Positions 25,957 to 34,586 are shown, numbered from the stretch's first letter. The stretch is DNA of 64,000 nucleotides from Verrucomicrobiota bacterium (GCA_020831625.1 JAFIGD010000001.1:62001-126000), one strand, 5' to 3'. A program made the numbers and translations. Notes: generated by a model not told the origin, from the sequence alone.

Positions 25957-26418
25957 CTAATCAAGCAGGGCATCAAATTCCAACTGCTTGACGCGGGCCG
26001 CCGCCGCTTCGGCGGGCCGCCAGAACCAGCCTTTGGGGTCCCAGGTCTGCGCAAATCCAAGCTCGAAAACCAACACCTTGTAGGCCTCCAACGCCTCTTT
26101 GATCTTCCCCTGTTTCTCCAACAGTTGCCCCTCAATAAATAAAGAGGTGCCCACATCATTCAGGGCCCAGTAATCATGCGCTTTTTCCGCGGGAGCGAAG
26201 TCAGACAGAGAAGCCTGCTGCTCTTTGGCGGTTTTCAGGTACAACTCTTTGCACCGGTTGATATACGCCATGGCCATTTCAAAGTTCTCCCTCCCGTATT
26301 CCTCCCAGGCTTTGCCGGTGAGCGTGGCGGAACTGTGGTCACCAAAATCCTGAGCCAACAGGGCCGGCGTCAGAGAACTGAAAACAAGACTGAACAGGAC
26401 TGCATGTATTTTCTTCAT
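25957..26418 (-). CDS. Exported TPR-like protein of the glucanase operon
   Basis: A 153-residue protein with signal peptide MKKIHAVLFSLVFSSLTPAL ending LAQ. Helix pairs AWEEYGRENFEMAMAYINRC and EGQLLEKQGKIKEALEAYKV follow the tetratricopeptide pattern; between them ALNDVGTSLFIEGQLL. The C-terminus has TWDPKGWFWRPAEAAAARV. I recall similar short TPR proteins being annotated as beta-glucanase precursors beside glycoside hydrolases, but this is memory only. It is the first gene after the operator at 26458 on the minus strand. It may scaffold the hydrolases in the periplasm. Confidence 0.78.
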   Translation of the reverse strand: MKKIHAVLFSLVFSSLTPALLAQDFGDHSSATLTGKAWEEYGRENFEMAMAYINRCKELYLKTAKEQQASLSDFAPAEKAHDYWALNDVGTSLFIEGQLLEKQGKIKEALEAYKVLVFELGFAQTWDPKGWFWRPAEAAAARVKQLEFDALLD

Positions 26419-26457
26419 CGATCATCTCCAAGAGTTGGGTTTTCTACTGCGATCAAA

Positions 26458-26476
26458 AACATACTAGGTGTATGTT
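26458..26476. promoter_or_regulatory. Best candidate operator of the GntR/LacI regulator
   Basis: AACATAC-TAGGT-GTATGTT: a perfect inverted repeat with 7-bp arms and a 5-bp spacer, in the 142-bp region between the minus-strand GH-A operon and the plus-strand GH81 gene. A -10-like TATACT (26481-26486) lies just beyond on the plus strand. The same right half is found at 12877-12883 and 15528-15534. Confidence 0.7.
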
Positions 26477-26560
26477 AGTTTATACTTTACACAGACCGGA
26501 AACGTTGTAAAGAAAAATTATCAGCCTTTTTGAACCGCGCCCAGGAGGAAATCCCGCCCC

Positions 26561-29407
26561 ATGAAAATTCATTCTGTTTGTTCCGTTCTCTTTTCAGAAA
26601 GTAGAGGGCGTTCCATTTGCATGGCGGCGTGCCTTCACCTGACGAGCCCGCTTTTCACCTCGGCCCAAATCGCTCCGGAACCGCCCGATCTCCCCGCCAT
26701 CCGGGAACTGTACAACACCCCTCCGGTTCTCGGACCGGACGCCCGCAACCGTCCCCTTCCCAGCAACGACTGGTGGATCACCTTGTTACGGCATTCCCCT
26801 TTCCCCGGCACCCTGTGGGTGATGCCCCTGACCGTCACCCCCGACGAACAGGGACTGAACATCGGATATCCCATGGGCTGGTCCGAAGGAGGACACGAAC
26901 TGATTCAGGGCGCCCCGTTGCGCATTTCAGGTGTCCCCCCTGACCCGGCACTGCCCGGCGGCGCGATTTTGCTCTTCGATTTTGAAGAGGAGATCTGGCC
27001 GGATTCATGGACGGTGACCGGCAACGCCTTCGGTCCCGGCCCCATGCCCGCCAGCCGCCACCCCGCCACCAACCTCAGCGGCAACGCCTACGCCTGCTCG
27101 TTTTACGAGGGGGACCAGGGAACCGGGACCATCACCTCTCCCCCGTTCCGCCTCATCCGCGACTACATGCACCTGCGCGTTTCAGGAGGCAATGACCCTG
27201 ACCGGCTGGGGGTGGAACTGCTGGTGGATGGCGAGGTGGTGCACAGGGCGGTGGGAAATCAATCAAACGATCTCATTCCCCACCGCTGGGATCTTCGCGG
27301 CCATCTCGGCAAACAGGCGCGATTGCGCCTGGTGGACGAACACACCGGCGGCTGGGGATTTATCGCAGCCGATGCGGTTATCCTCAGCAACGATCCCGAA
27401 CCGCCCTCCACCGGTGTCTTTCGCACCTGCTCGGTTCTCGGCTGGGGCGACTGGTCTGTCAAAATGGGGCTGCACGGAAACAACAGTTCCCGCTTTGAAG
27501 TCACCATGGTTCGGGGCATGCCGTTTATCTGGATCCAGCCGGTCAACCTTCCCCCGGTTCTGCATCTCCTCCCCGGAGACGAGGTGCTGACCCCGCGGGG
27601 GGAGACCGCCGCCTTTCCCCATCGGGGCAATCGTCTGATGATCCTGCGGGAGAACCGGCTGTTCGGACTGTATCTTCCCGAGAACGCCGGTTTTAAACGC
27701 GACGGCTCACGATTGATTCCAACCTCATCAGCGGGAATCCCCTTTTTGGCGGTCGCGGCCCTGCCGGATAAAGATCTCGAGGCCGCCTACGCCGCCTTCG
27801 CGTACACCCTGCCGGTAAATACCCGCTTTGAATGGGAATACGCCCCGCGCGAAGCGGAAGTGAGCACCCGATGGCACGTCGAGACCCGCCCGCTGCAGGG
27901 ACAACAGGAACAGGTTCTTCAAGGCTGGCTGCCCCATCACTGGCGGAGCACCCGCCATGACCTCTCCTTCACGCCCGCAACCTATGGCACTCAGCGCGGT
28001 CCCATGAAAATCGCCCGCGGTAAAGACTTTGAGATACACTACCGCTTTCAAGGCCTTCCCGTCACCCTTCCCCTCCCGGACGAAACGCCGGGCGAACCGT
28101 ACTCAAAAGAGACCCTCGACCGCATCCTGACGGCCTGGATCGAAAACGAGCAAAGAAAAACCCCGGAGGAACGCGCGGGCGGAGACACGTACTGGGGGGG
28201 CAAACATATCCTGTCACTGGCCCGCGCCGCCACCCTCTCCGATCAACGGAACCACCCGCTCGCCGGAACGGCACTGGATCATATCCGCGAAGCGCTCACA
28301 GACTGGTTCACCTACACACCCGGTGAGACCGAGCGTTATTTCGCCCGCTATCCCGCGCCCTGGAAGGGCGTTGTCGGATTCAACCCCAGCTACGGCTCGG
28401 AGAATTTTTCGGACGCGCATTTCCATCACGGCCAGTTCATTCTCGCCGCCGCCCTGCTGGCCCGGCTGGATCCCGCCTGGGCGAAACGCTATCAAGATGT
28501 GGCCATACAGGTGGCCAGGCACTATGCCAACTGGGACCGTTCCGATCCGGATTTCCCCTTTCTGCGCACCTTCTCACCCTGGGTCGGCCACTCCTACGCC
28601 GGCGGCGGCTCGAATCCTCAGGACGGCAACAATCAGGAATCCACCTCCGAAGCCATGATGAGCTGGGCCGGACTGTTTCTGCTCGGCGCCGCGCTCGACA
28701 TGCCGGAGATGCGCGACGCCGGCGCCATGGGCTACGCCATCGAAGCCGAAGCCGTCCGCGAATACTGGAACGACTACTACGCATGGAAAGACCCGGAGGC
28801 CCCCGGCATATTCCCGCCCGCCTATCGGGCCGAACACACCCTCGTCAGCGTCCGCCGGGACCGGGACATGGGATTCTGGACCTGGTTCAGCGGCGAGCCG
28901 GTCCACATCTACGGCATTCAATGGCTGCCCACCTGGACACATCTCCAGTACCTCGGCCACGACCCCGAATTTGTACGGTATCAATCCGACCAGATGCGCC
29001 TCCGCCAGGGCAACGGCGTCCCAATCGATTTTGAAGCCCTTGGACGCGACTGGGGACATGTCGCCCTCAGTCATTTGCTCTGGGGCGACCCCGAAAAAGT
29101 GACCGCCGTCCTCGAAGCATCCATGCGCGGCCGGGGGGAATTGGGCGACTGGCGGAACGGCGGCGTCACCTACGCCTTTGCCCATGCCATGCGGCGCCTG
29201 GGACGCGCGGATCCCGATCTCCACAGCAGTCTCCCCACCAGCACGGTCTATCAGGCCCCCGACGGTTCACGAATCTGGACCGGCTGGAACCCCTCCCCCG
29301 CGCCTGTGCGTGTGGAGGTGTACCATCGACAGCGCAAACTGACCGAATTTATCGTGTCCCCGGGAAAAGAGCAGCAGGTCCGGATCCTGCCCCCCGTTCA
29401 AAACTGA
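26561..29407 (+). CDS. GH81 endo-beta-1,3-glucanase with an inserted beta-sandwich module
   Basis: A 948-residue secreted enzyme; a hydrophobic stretch (SICMAACLHLTSPLFTSA) after a charged leader probably serves as signal peptide. The N-terminal GH81 beta-sandwich begins PLPSNDWWITLL and resumes with CSVLGWGDWSVKMGLHG and MPFIWIQ. Between these parts, residues about 136-278 form an extra module (FDFEEEIWPDSWTVTGNAFG, EGDQGTGTITSPPFRLIRDY, LRVSGGNDPDRLGVELLVDG, DEHTGGWGFIAADAVILSN), a pattern known from insert-type beta-sandwiches in levanase-like GH32 proteins. The catalytic region shows D618 in SDAHFHHGQF and E693/E697 in NQESTSEA, as in GH81. It cleaves beta-1,3-glucan internally, pointing to laminarin as the substrate of the island. 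Confidence 0.93.
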   Translation: MKIHSVCSVLFSESRGRSICMAACLHLTSPLFTSAQIAPEPPDLPAIRELYNTPPVLGPDARNRPLPSNDWWITLLRHSPFPGTLWVMPLTVTPDEQGLNIGYPMGWSEGGHELIQGAPLRISGVPPDPALPGGAILLFDFEEEIWPDSWTVTGNAFGPGPMPASRHPATNLSGNAYACSFYEGDQGTGTITSPPFRLIRDYMHLRVSGGNDPDRLGVELLVDGEVVHRAVGNQSNDLIPHRWDLRGHLGKQARLRLVDEHTGGWGFIAADAVILSNDPEPPSTGVFRTCSVLGWGDWSVKMGLHGNNSSRFEVTMVRGMPFIWIQPVNLPPVLHLLPGDEVLTPRGETAAFPHRGNRLMILRENRLFGLYLPENAGFKRDGSRLIPTSSAGIPFLAVAALPDKDLEAAYAAFAYTLPVNTRFEWEYAPREAEVSTRWHVETRPLQGQQEQVLQGWLPHHWRSTRHDLSFTPATYGTQRGPMKIARGKDFEIHYRFQGLPVTLPLPDETPGEPYSKETLDRILTAWIENEQRKTPEERAGGDTYWGGKHILSLARAATLSDQRNHPLAGTALDHIREALTDWFTYTPGETERYFARYPAPWKGVVGFNPSYGSENFSDAHFHHGQFILAAALLARLDPAWAKRYQDVAIQVARHYANWDRSDPDFPFLRTFSPWVGHSYAGGGSNPQDGNNQESTSEAMMSWAGLFLLGAALDMPEMRDAGAMGYAIEAEAVREYWNDYYAWKDPEAPGIFPPAYRAEHTLVSVRRDRDMGFWTWFSGEPVHIYGIQWLPTWTHLQYLGHDPEFVRYQSDQMRLRQGNGVPIDFEALGRDWGHVALSHLLWGDPEKVTAVLEASMRGRGELGDWRNGGVTYAFAHAMRRLGRADPDLHSSLPTSTVYQAPDGSRIWTGWNPSPAPVRVEVYHRQRKLTEFIVSPGKEQQVRILPPVQN

Positions 29408-29431
29408 ACGGCCTCGGAGAAAAAATACGCG

Positions 29432-29453
29432 CCCGATCCTGATCAGAATCGGG
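29432..29453. terminator. Hairpin downstream of the GH81 gene
   Basis: CCCGAT-C-CTGATCAG-A-ATCGGG: a 22-bp inverted repeat with one internal mismatch, 25 bp after the GH81 stop. There is no T-run on the plus strand, so it may act in mRNA 3' end protection or Rho-dependent termination rather than as an intrinsic terminator. Confidence 0.55.
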
Positions 29454-29568
29454 TTCGAAATCCGAATCTCTGCGCGGCTGATTCGTAACGGTCTTGCAAA
29501 ACCGCCGCTTTTTCGTCATAGATAGCACTCTCCCTTCGGGACCTAATGCTAAACATGAGGAACTTTTT

Positions 29569-30375
29569 ATGATCGAATCCGGAAAAACATTTGTGGTGAT
29601 GGGCCTGCTTGACGCGGACTCCATCGCGTTCGCCATCGGTAAAATGCTCGAATCCTTCGGGGGCAAGGTGATTTACACCGTGCAGAGCGAGCGCATGAAG
29701 AAAATCTTTTTTGACCGCAGCAAGAAGCTCACCGACGCGGACCGCGCCAATTTGGACATCCGCTATTGCGACATCACCAAGGACGAGGAGGTCCAGGCAC
29801 TGTATGACGGCATCGAGGGGTCCGTCGCCGGTGTCGTCCACTCCATCGCCTACAGCAACCCCAAAACCTGTCTGGGACCGGAATTCCACACCGACGCCTA
29901 CGACGATCTGGCCGCCGGCTTCCGCATCAGCGCCGTGTCGCTGGCCACCATTGCCCGCTACGCGCAGCCCAAAATGACCGAAGGCGGCGGCATTGTCGCC
30001 CTCACCTTCGCCTCCGAGCGCGCATTCGCTTACTACAACTGGATGGGCGTGAACAAAGCCGCCCTCGAAGCGGTGGTCCGCGGTCTCGCCCGCCGTCACG
30101 GCAAAGAAAAAATCCGGGTCAACGCCGTCTCCGCCGGTCCGGTGTTCACCATTGCCGCCAAACACATCCCGGGTTTTGAAGAGCTTGGCGCCACCTGGGC
30201 CAAATCCAGCCCGCTCAACTGGGATCCGATGAACGCGCAGGTGGAAGTCGCGGGCGCGGTGTCCTTCCTCCTGAGCCCCTTCTCCAAGCAAATCACCGGA
30301 CAGACCCTCTATGTGGACGGCGGCGCCTCGATCATCGGCGGCGAACTGATGCCGCATGAGCGGTTGGACGGCTGA
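29569..30375 (+). CDS. fabI: Enoyl-[acyl-carrier-protein] reductase (NADH)
   Basis: A 268-residue short-chain dehydrogenase-fold enzyme reducing enoyl-ACP in fatty-acid synthesis. FabI-specific cofactor motif MGLLDADSIAFAIGK, HSIAYSNPKT where the family has H-S-I-A-x-A, and the Y-x6-K pair in YNWMGVNKAALE. The C-terminus GQTLYVDGGASIIG is standard. The frame extends 25 codons upstream, but the ATG at 29569 has GAGGAA 8-13 nt before it and starts the first beta-strand at the right distance. Stands alone, upstream of the tRNA-Ser gene. Confidence 0.94.
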   Translation: MIESGKTFVVMGLLDADSIAFAIGKMLESFGGKVIYTVQSERMKKIFFDRSKKLTDADRANLDIRYCDITKDEEVQALYDGIEGSVAGVVHSIAYSNPKTCLGPEFHTDAYDDLAAGFRISAVSLATIARYAQPKMTEGGGIVALTFASERAFAYYNWMGVNKAALEAVVRGLARRHGKEKIRVNAVSAGPVFTIAAKHIPGFEELGATWAKSSPLNWDPMNAQVEVAGAVSFLLSPFSKQITGQTLYVDGGASIIGGELMPHERLDG

Positions 30376-30420
30376 ATTTTCACACACTCGGCGCTTGCCA
30401 GCGTGTCGGTTCCGTAGTAA

Positions 30421-30449
30421 TGGACACCACAATCATTCAGACGTTATCT
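30421..30449 (+). promoter_or_regulatory. Likely promoter of the tRNA-Ser gene
   Basis: TGGACA (30421-30426), 17-bp spacer, TTATCT (30444-30449), 10 bp before the first tRNA base. Confidence 0.55.
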
Positions 30450-30459
30450 TTTCACAGGC

Positions 30460-30551
30460 GGAGAGGTGGCTGAGTGGTCGAAAGCGCTAGATTGCTAATC
30501 TGGTGTACGGGGAAACCCGTACCGTGGGTTCGAATCCCATCCTCTCCGCCA
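30460..30551 (+). tRNA. tRNA-Ser, anticodon GCU
   Basis: The acceptor stem GGAGAGG (30460-30466) pairs with CCTCTCC (30541-30547), followed by discriminator G and an encoded CCA. D-loop region TGGCTGAGTGGTCGAAAGC, anticodon loop TTGCTAA with GCT at 30494-30496, a long variable arm GTACGGGGAAACCCGTAC as expected for serine, and T-arm GGGTTCGAATCCC. Reads AGU/AGC codons. Confidence 0.97.
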
Positions 30552-30560
30552 TTTTTTTCT

Positions 30561-30610
30561 AAAGATCAGAGCGTTCCGGGACCCTGTCCGGGCACCTCCT
30601 GATCTTTTTT
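30561..30610 (+). terminator. Terminator after tRNA-Ser
   Basis: AAAGATCAG (30561-30569) pairs with CTGATCTTT (30599-30607), with additional CCGG/CCGG pairing inside, and the T-run continues to 30610. It ends only 17 bp before the trkA start codon. Confidence 0.8.
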
Positions 30611-30627
30611 CATTTCCCTCTTTAGTT

Positions 30628-31974
30628 ATGCGAATCCTCATTTTAGGCGCGGGAACCTCAGGCAGAATGCTGGCGGCCAGACTCTGCGCCGATCAGCACG
30701 ACGTGGTCTTGATTGACCGGAATCCTCTGGCGCTGGAACAGGTGGAGGCCACCCAGGATCTGCTGACCGTCCAGGGCGATTGCGCGGATCCCCGTATTCT
30801 CGAACAGGCCGGCATTAAAAAGTGCGACATGGTGGTCGCGGTGACCGATCAGGAATCGGTAAACGTCCTGGCCTGTTCCCTGGCGCATATCGCCGGAGTG
30901 CCGCGGAACATCGCCCGGGTCAGCAATCCGAGCTATACCGATCCGAACAGTCCCTTTAATTTGAACCAGCTGGGCATCGACCTGGTGATCAACCAGCAGC
31001 AGGAATGCGCCCGGGATCTTTTCAACATTCTCCGCATTCCGGGTGCGCAGGAGGCGGTGGATCTATTGGACGGCCGGGTGATCTGCGCCGGCTTTCTGAT
31101 GCCGACCGACAGTCCGCTGCTGTTCACTCCGCTGAAGACCAGCCCCCATCACGATCTGCTCTCCACCATCCGTTTTATCGCCTACACCCGCGGCGGCAAA
31201 ATCAGAATCCCCCGGGGCGACACCCAGTTTCAAATCGGCGATCTGGTGTATATGGTCGGTCAGCCGCAGGCGGTGGAAGATTTTATGCACACGATGCTGC
31301 CCAGCGAAACGGACTACACCCGTGTGGTCATCGCCGGAGGGGGCGAACTGGGGCTTCAACTGGCGGGCCTGTTGGCCAAAACGCATCTGGATGTCACCCT
31401 GCTGGAGGAAAACGCCGAGCGGGCCGACTATTGCTCGGAGGCCCTGCACTCCACCCTGGTCATTAACGGCAGTGCTCTCAACCACGATCTCATGGAGGAG
31501 ATGGGCATCAACAAGAGCACCGCGTTTGTGGCGGTGACCGGCGACGATGAGAACAACATCATGTCCTGCCTGGTCGCCGAGAAAATGGGCGCGCACTTCA
31601 CCATCGCCCGGGTGGATAAAAAAAACTATCAGCCGATTATTGATTCGCTGTCGCTGGTGGACCGGGTGGTAAGTCCCCACACCAGTCTGATCAACGCGAT
31701 TTATCACTTTGTGCGCGGATCGAGTGTTCAGGGCGACCGGGTGCTTCAGCGGATTCCCGGCGAAGTGATGGAAGTCCTGCTGGAAGACAAACATCCCTGG
31801 GTGAACCAAACCATCATCGACATCAAACTGCCGCGGGGATGCATCCTCACCACCGTCCTGCGGGGCGATCAGCTCCGGGTCGCCACCGGCCCGGTCACCC
31901 TGAAAGCCGGAGACCGAATTCTGCTGTACGGTCTGCCGAAATATCTCCGCAAACTGGACGATCTTTTTCACTGA
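30628..31974 (+). CDS. trkA: Trk potassium uptake regulatory subunit TrkA
   Basis: A 448-residue cytoplasmic protein with two tandem RCK modules. First Rossmann motif ILGAGTSGRMLAARL, with D at the end of strand 2 (VVLIDRNPLALEQ); GDCADPRILEQAGIKKCDMV follows. The second module starts VVIAGGGELGLQLAGLLA, followed by VTLLEENAERADY and NGSALNHDLMEEMGI. Each is followed by a TrkA-C domain (the last, LPRGCILTTVLRGDQLR). It binds NAD(H)/nucleotides and gates TrkH. It precedes trkH by 11 bp and follows a tRNA terminator too closely for a separate promoter in between. Confidence 0.95.
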   Translation: MRILILGAGTSGRMLAARLCADQHDVVLIDRNPLALEQVEATQDLLTVQGDCADPRILEQAGIKKCDMVVAVTDQESVNVLACSLAHIAGVPRNIARVSNPSYTDPNSPFNLNQLGIDLVINQQQECARDLFNILRIPGAQEAVDLLDGRVICAGFLMPTDSPLLFTPLKTSPHHDLLSTIRFIAYTRGGKIRIPRGDTQFQIGDLVYMVGQPQAVEDFMHTMLPSETDYTRVVIAGGGELGLQLAGLLAKTHLDVTLLEENAERADYCSEALHSTLVINGSALNHDLMEEMGINKSTAFVAVTGDDENNIMSCLVAEKMGAHFTIARVDKKNYQPIIDSLSLVDRVVSPHTSLINAIYHFVRGSSVQGDRVLQRIPGEVMEVLLEDKHPWVNQTIIDIKLPRGCILTTVLRGDQLRVATGPVTLKAGDRILLYGLPKYLRKLDDLFH

Positions 31975-31985
31975 TTCCGTGTGCC

Positions 31986-33434
31986 ATGAACACCCGCAGC
32001 GTATTTCATCTCATCTCCTACCTGGTCTATATGATCGCCGGAGCCATCGGACTCAGCGCCCTGGTGGGACTGGCCTACGGAGATCCTCAAGAGATCGTGC
32101 TGCGGATGTTCGCGTCCGCGCTGCTGGCAGGCGTTCTGGGCGGACTGCTGGGATTTTTCACCCGCGGGGCGGTGGATCTGAGCCGCAAGGACGGCTTCGC
32201 CATTGTCACGCTGGGCTGGCTGGTCGTGGCCCATGTCGGTGCGATTCCTTATCTCCTGACCGGCACCATTCCGCATCCGGTGGACGCGTTTTTCGAAACC
32301 ATCAGCGGATTCACCACCACCGGCTCCACGATTCTGAACAATATTGAGGCGCTCCCCCGCGGGGTTGTCTTCTGGCGCAGCCTGACGCAATGGCTGGGCG
32401 GCATGGGCGTGCTCCTGCTGTGTGTGGCGATTCTTCCGTTTCTCGGCGTCGGCGGCATGCAGTTGTACCGCGCTGAAATGCCCGGCCCCAGCAAGGACCG
32501 CCTCACCCCGCGGATCGCCAACACCGCCAAGCTCCTGTACGGCGTCTATGTTCTCATCACGCTGGTGCAGACCCTGGCGCTGATGGCGGCGGGCCTGTCG
32601 CTGTTCGACGCCATGAATCACGCGCTCTGCACCATGTCCACCGGCGGATTCAGCCCCTACAACGACAGTGTCGCCCACTTCAATTCCCCGGCGGTCACCT
32701 GGATCATCAGTTTTTTTATGCTCCTCGGCGGCATCAATTTCGCCCTGCACTACCGGGCCCTGCGCGGCGATGTCCGGGCCTATTGGCGGTCCACCGAAGT
32801 TAAAGTCTATCTGGCCATCCTTCTGGGAGCCGCCGTGCTGGTCGCGGCGGATCTCATCGCCCATCAACACCTGTCTGCGGGCGAATCCGTGCGGGCGGCG
32901 GTCTTTCAGGCGGTCAGTATCACCACCACCACCGGCTTCGCCACCGAGGATTTTGATCTCTGGCCGTTGTTCAGCCGCACCCTGCTTTTTGTTCTGCTGT
33001 TCAGCGGCGGTTGCGCGGGCTCCACCGCCGGCGGGGTTAAAATCATGCGCACCCTGGTGGTGTTCAAAGAATGCGCCCGCCAAATCCGCCTGTTCATGCA
33101 GCCCCAGGCGGTGCTGAAAGTGCGACTGGACGGCCAAAGCGTGAATCCCGCCATTGTCTCGGGCATCGTCTCGTTTTACATCTGCTACTTTTTCCTGTTT
33201 GGATTTTTCACCCTGCTGATCAGCCTCTTCAGCGAGGATCTGCTCACCGCGGGCTCGGCGGTGATCGCCTGCATCAGCAATGTCGGCCCCGGCTTCGGCA
33301 TGGTGGGCGCGACCGAAAATTTCTCGCATTACTCCAGCGTGCCCAAAATCCTGCTCAGCTTCTGCATGCTCCTCGGACGTCTGGAGCTGTTCACTGTTCT
33401 GGTGATGTTTTCACCGGGCTTCTGGAAGCGGTAA
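31986..33434 (+). CDS. trkH: Trk/Ktr-type potassium channel subunit TrkH
   Basis: A 482-residue membrane protein with the four pseudo-repeated pore loops of the TrkH/KtrB family; selectivity-loop segments are visible as ISGFTTTGSTI, MSTGGFSPYN, TTTTGFATED and NVGPGFGMVG. The glycine-rich turns and the length match TrkH. The partner trkA lies 11 bp upstream, so the pair forms one operon. The frame continues upstream within trkA, but the ATG at 31986 fits the first membrane helix. The 3' end overlaps mutY on the other strand by 44 bp. Confidence 0.95.
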   Translation: MNTRSVFHLISYLVYMIAGAIGLSALVGLAYGDPQEIVLRMFASALLAGVLGGLLGFFTRGAVDLSRKDGFAIVTLGWLVVAHVGAIPYLLTGTIPHPVDAFFETISGFTTTGSTILNNIEALPRGVVFWRSLTQWLGGMGVLLLCVAILPFLGVGGMQLYRAEMPGPSKDRLTPRIANTAKLLYGVYVLITLVQTLALMAAGLSLFDAMNHALCTMSTGGFSPYNDSVAHFNSPAVTWIISFFMLLGGINFALHYRALRGDVRAYWRSTEVKVYLAILLGAAVLVAADLIAHQHLSAGESVRAAVFQAVSITTTTGFATEDFDLWPLFSRTLLFVLLFSGGCAGSTAGGVKIMRTLVVFKECARQIRLFMQPQAVLKVRLDGQSVNPAIVSGIVSFYICYFFLFGFFTLLISLFSEDLLTAGSAVIACISNVGPGFGMVGATENFSHYSSVPKILLSFCMLLGRLELFTVLVMFSPGFWKR

Positions 33435-34518
33435 CCGCCTCCAACACCGGAAAAACCTGGCGGTCGGCCTTGCCGAAGGGCAATTTGTGGCAATCCGCCA
33501 GCGTCACCCAGCGGAAATCCGCGCAGTCCAGCGCCCGGGGGGAATCCCCCTGCCACCGGCAGTTCCATACGTGCAGGGACAGATGAAAATGACTGTAGGT
33601 GTGCCGCACATGGGTGAGCGGCGTCTCCACCCGCACCGTGATCCCCAGTTCCTCCCTCAACTCACGCACAATGCAGTCCGGCATCGACTCTCCGTCCTCC
33701 TGCTTGCCGCCTGGAAACTCCCACATTCCGCCCAAAAGCCCTTTTTCGTGCCGCCGGGCAATCAAAAACCGCCCATCGTCCCGCCAGGTCACCGCCGCGC
33801 CCACCTCCAGCGTGGGAATTTTCGCTTTTTCAGCTTTAACCGGAAAAGCCATCGGGTTCCCTTTTCGTCCACGGCACACACCCGACAATGGACAGGCTCC
33901 GCAGCGCGGCGCCCGCGGCAGGCAGACGGTGGCTCCGAGTTCCATCATCGCCTCATTAAATTCACCGGGAGGATTTCCCGCCATCATCCGGCCCGCCAGG
34001 GCCCGGAGTCCGTCGCGCACGCCCCGGTCGCCCAGCGGAGCGTCAATGGCGCAAAGCCGGGTCAGCACGCGCTCCACATTCCCGTCGAGGACCGGAAGCG
34101 CGTGGCCGAACGCCAGACTCGCAATCGCAGCCCGCGTATACAGCCCGATGCCGGGCAACGCCAGCAACGTCTCCGGGTCCGAAGGAATTTCCCCGCCGTG
34201 GTCCCTCAGAATCACCCCGGCGGCCCGATGCAGGTTGCGGGCCCGCGCATAATATCCCAGCCCCTCCCACACCTTCAGCACCTCCCCGACCTCCGCTTCG
34301 GCCAGGGTCCGGACATCCGGGAAACGCGCCATCCACCGCGTATAATACGCCACCACCGTATCCACGCGGGTCTGCTGCAGCATGGCTTCCGAGATCCACA
34401 CCGAATACGGAGAGCGGTCCCGGCGCCAGGGGAGATCCCGGGCGTGAGCCCCAAACCAGGGCAACAGCGCGTCCGGGACCGAAGCGGCGGTTCCGGCAGG
34501 TAATCGAAATGTGATCAT
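33391..34518 (-). CDS. mutY: Adenine DNA glycosylase (A/G mismatch repair)
   Basis: A 375-residue protein removing adenine paired with 8-oxoguanine. Helix-hairpin-helix LPGIGLYTRAA, catalytic E44 (WISEAMLQQT) and D145 (VLDGNVERVL), and the iron-sulfur cluster C-x6-C-x2-C-x5-C in CLPRAPRCGACPLSGVC. A C-terminal NUDIX-like domain carries the full Nudix box pattern GGKQEDGESMPDCIVREL followed by REELG, and AVTWRDDGRFLIARRHEKGL. Retention of the whole box raises the question whether this domain is catalytic; in most MutY proteins it only recognises 8-oxoG. Its 3' end overlaps trkH by 44 bp. Confidence 0.95.
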   Translation of the reverse strand: MITFRLPAGTAASVPDALLPWFGAHARDLPWRRDRSPYSVWISEAMLQQTRVDTVVAYYTRWMARFPDVRTLAEAEVGEVLKVWEGLGYYARARNLHRAAGVILRDHGGEIPSDPETLLALPGIGLYTRAAIASLAFGHALPVLDGNVERVLTRLCAIDAPLGDRGVRDGLRALAGRMMAGNPPGEFNEAMMELGATVCLPRAPRCGACPLSGVCRGRKGNPMAFPVKAEKAKIPTLEVGAAVTWRDDGRFLIARRHEKGLLGGMWEFPGGKQEDGESMPDCIVRELREELGITVRVETPLTHVRHTYSHFHLSLHVWNCRWQGDSPRALDCADFRWVTLADCHKLPFGKADRQVFPVLEAVTASRSPVKTSPEQ

Positions 34519-34586
34519 AGGGCCTCTCCTTCAGCCCGAATCCAAACTTTCCAAGCATTTTTCATCGTCTTTTATAAGATATTGTT

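Noticed and set aside
29408-29568. FabI start at 29494
   Set aside because: It would add 25 residues with no family counterpart, while the ATG at 29569 has a strong GAGGAA ribosome binding site.
31968-33329. 453-codon minus-strand frame over trkH
   Set aside because: Antisense to a clear TrkH; translation is Gln/Arg/His rich without motifs.
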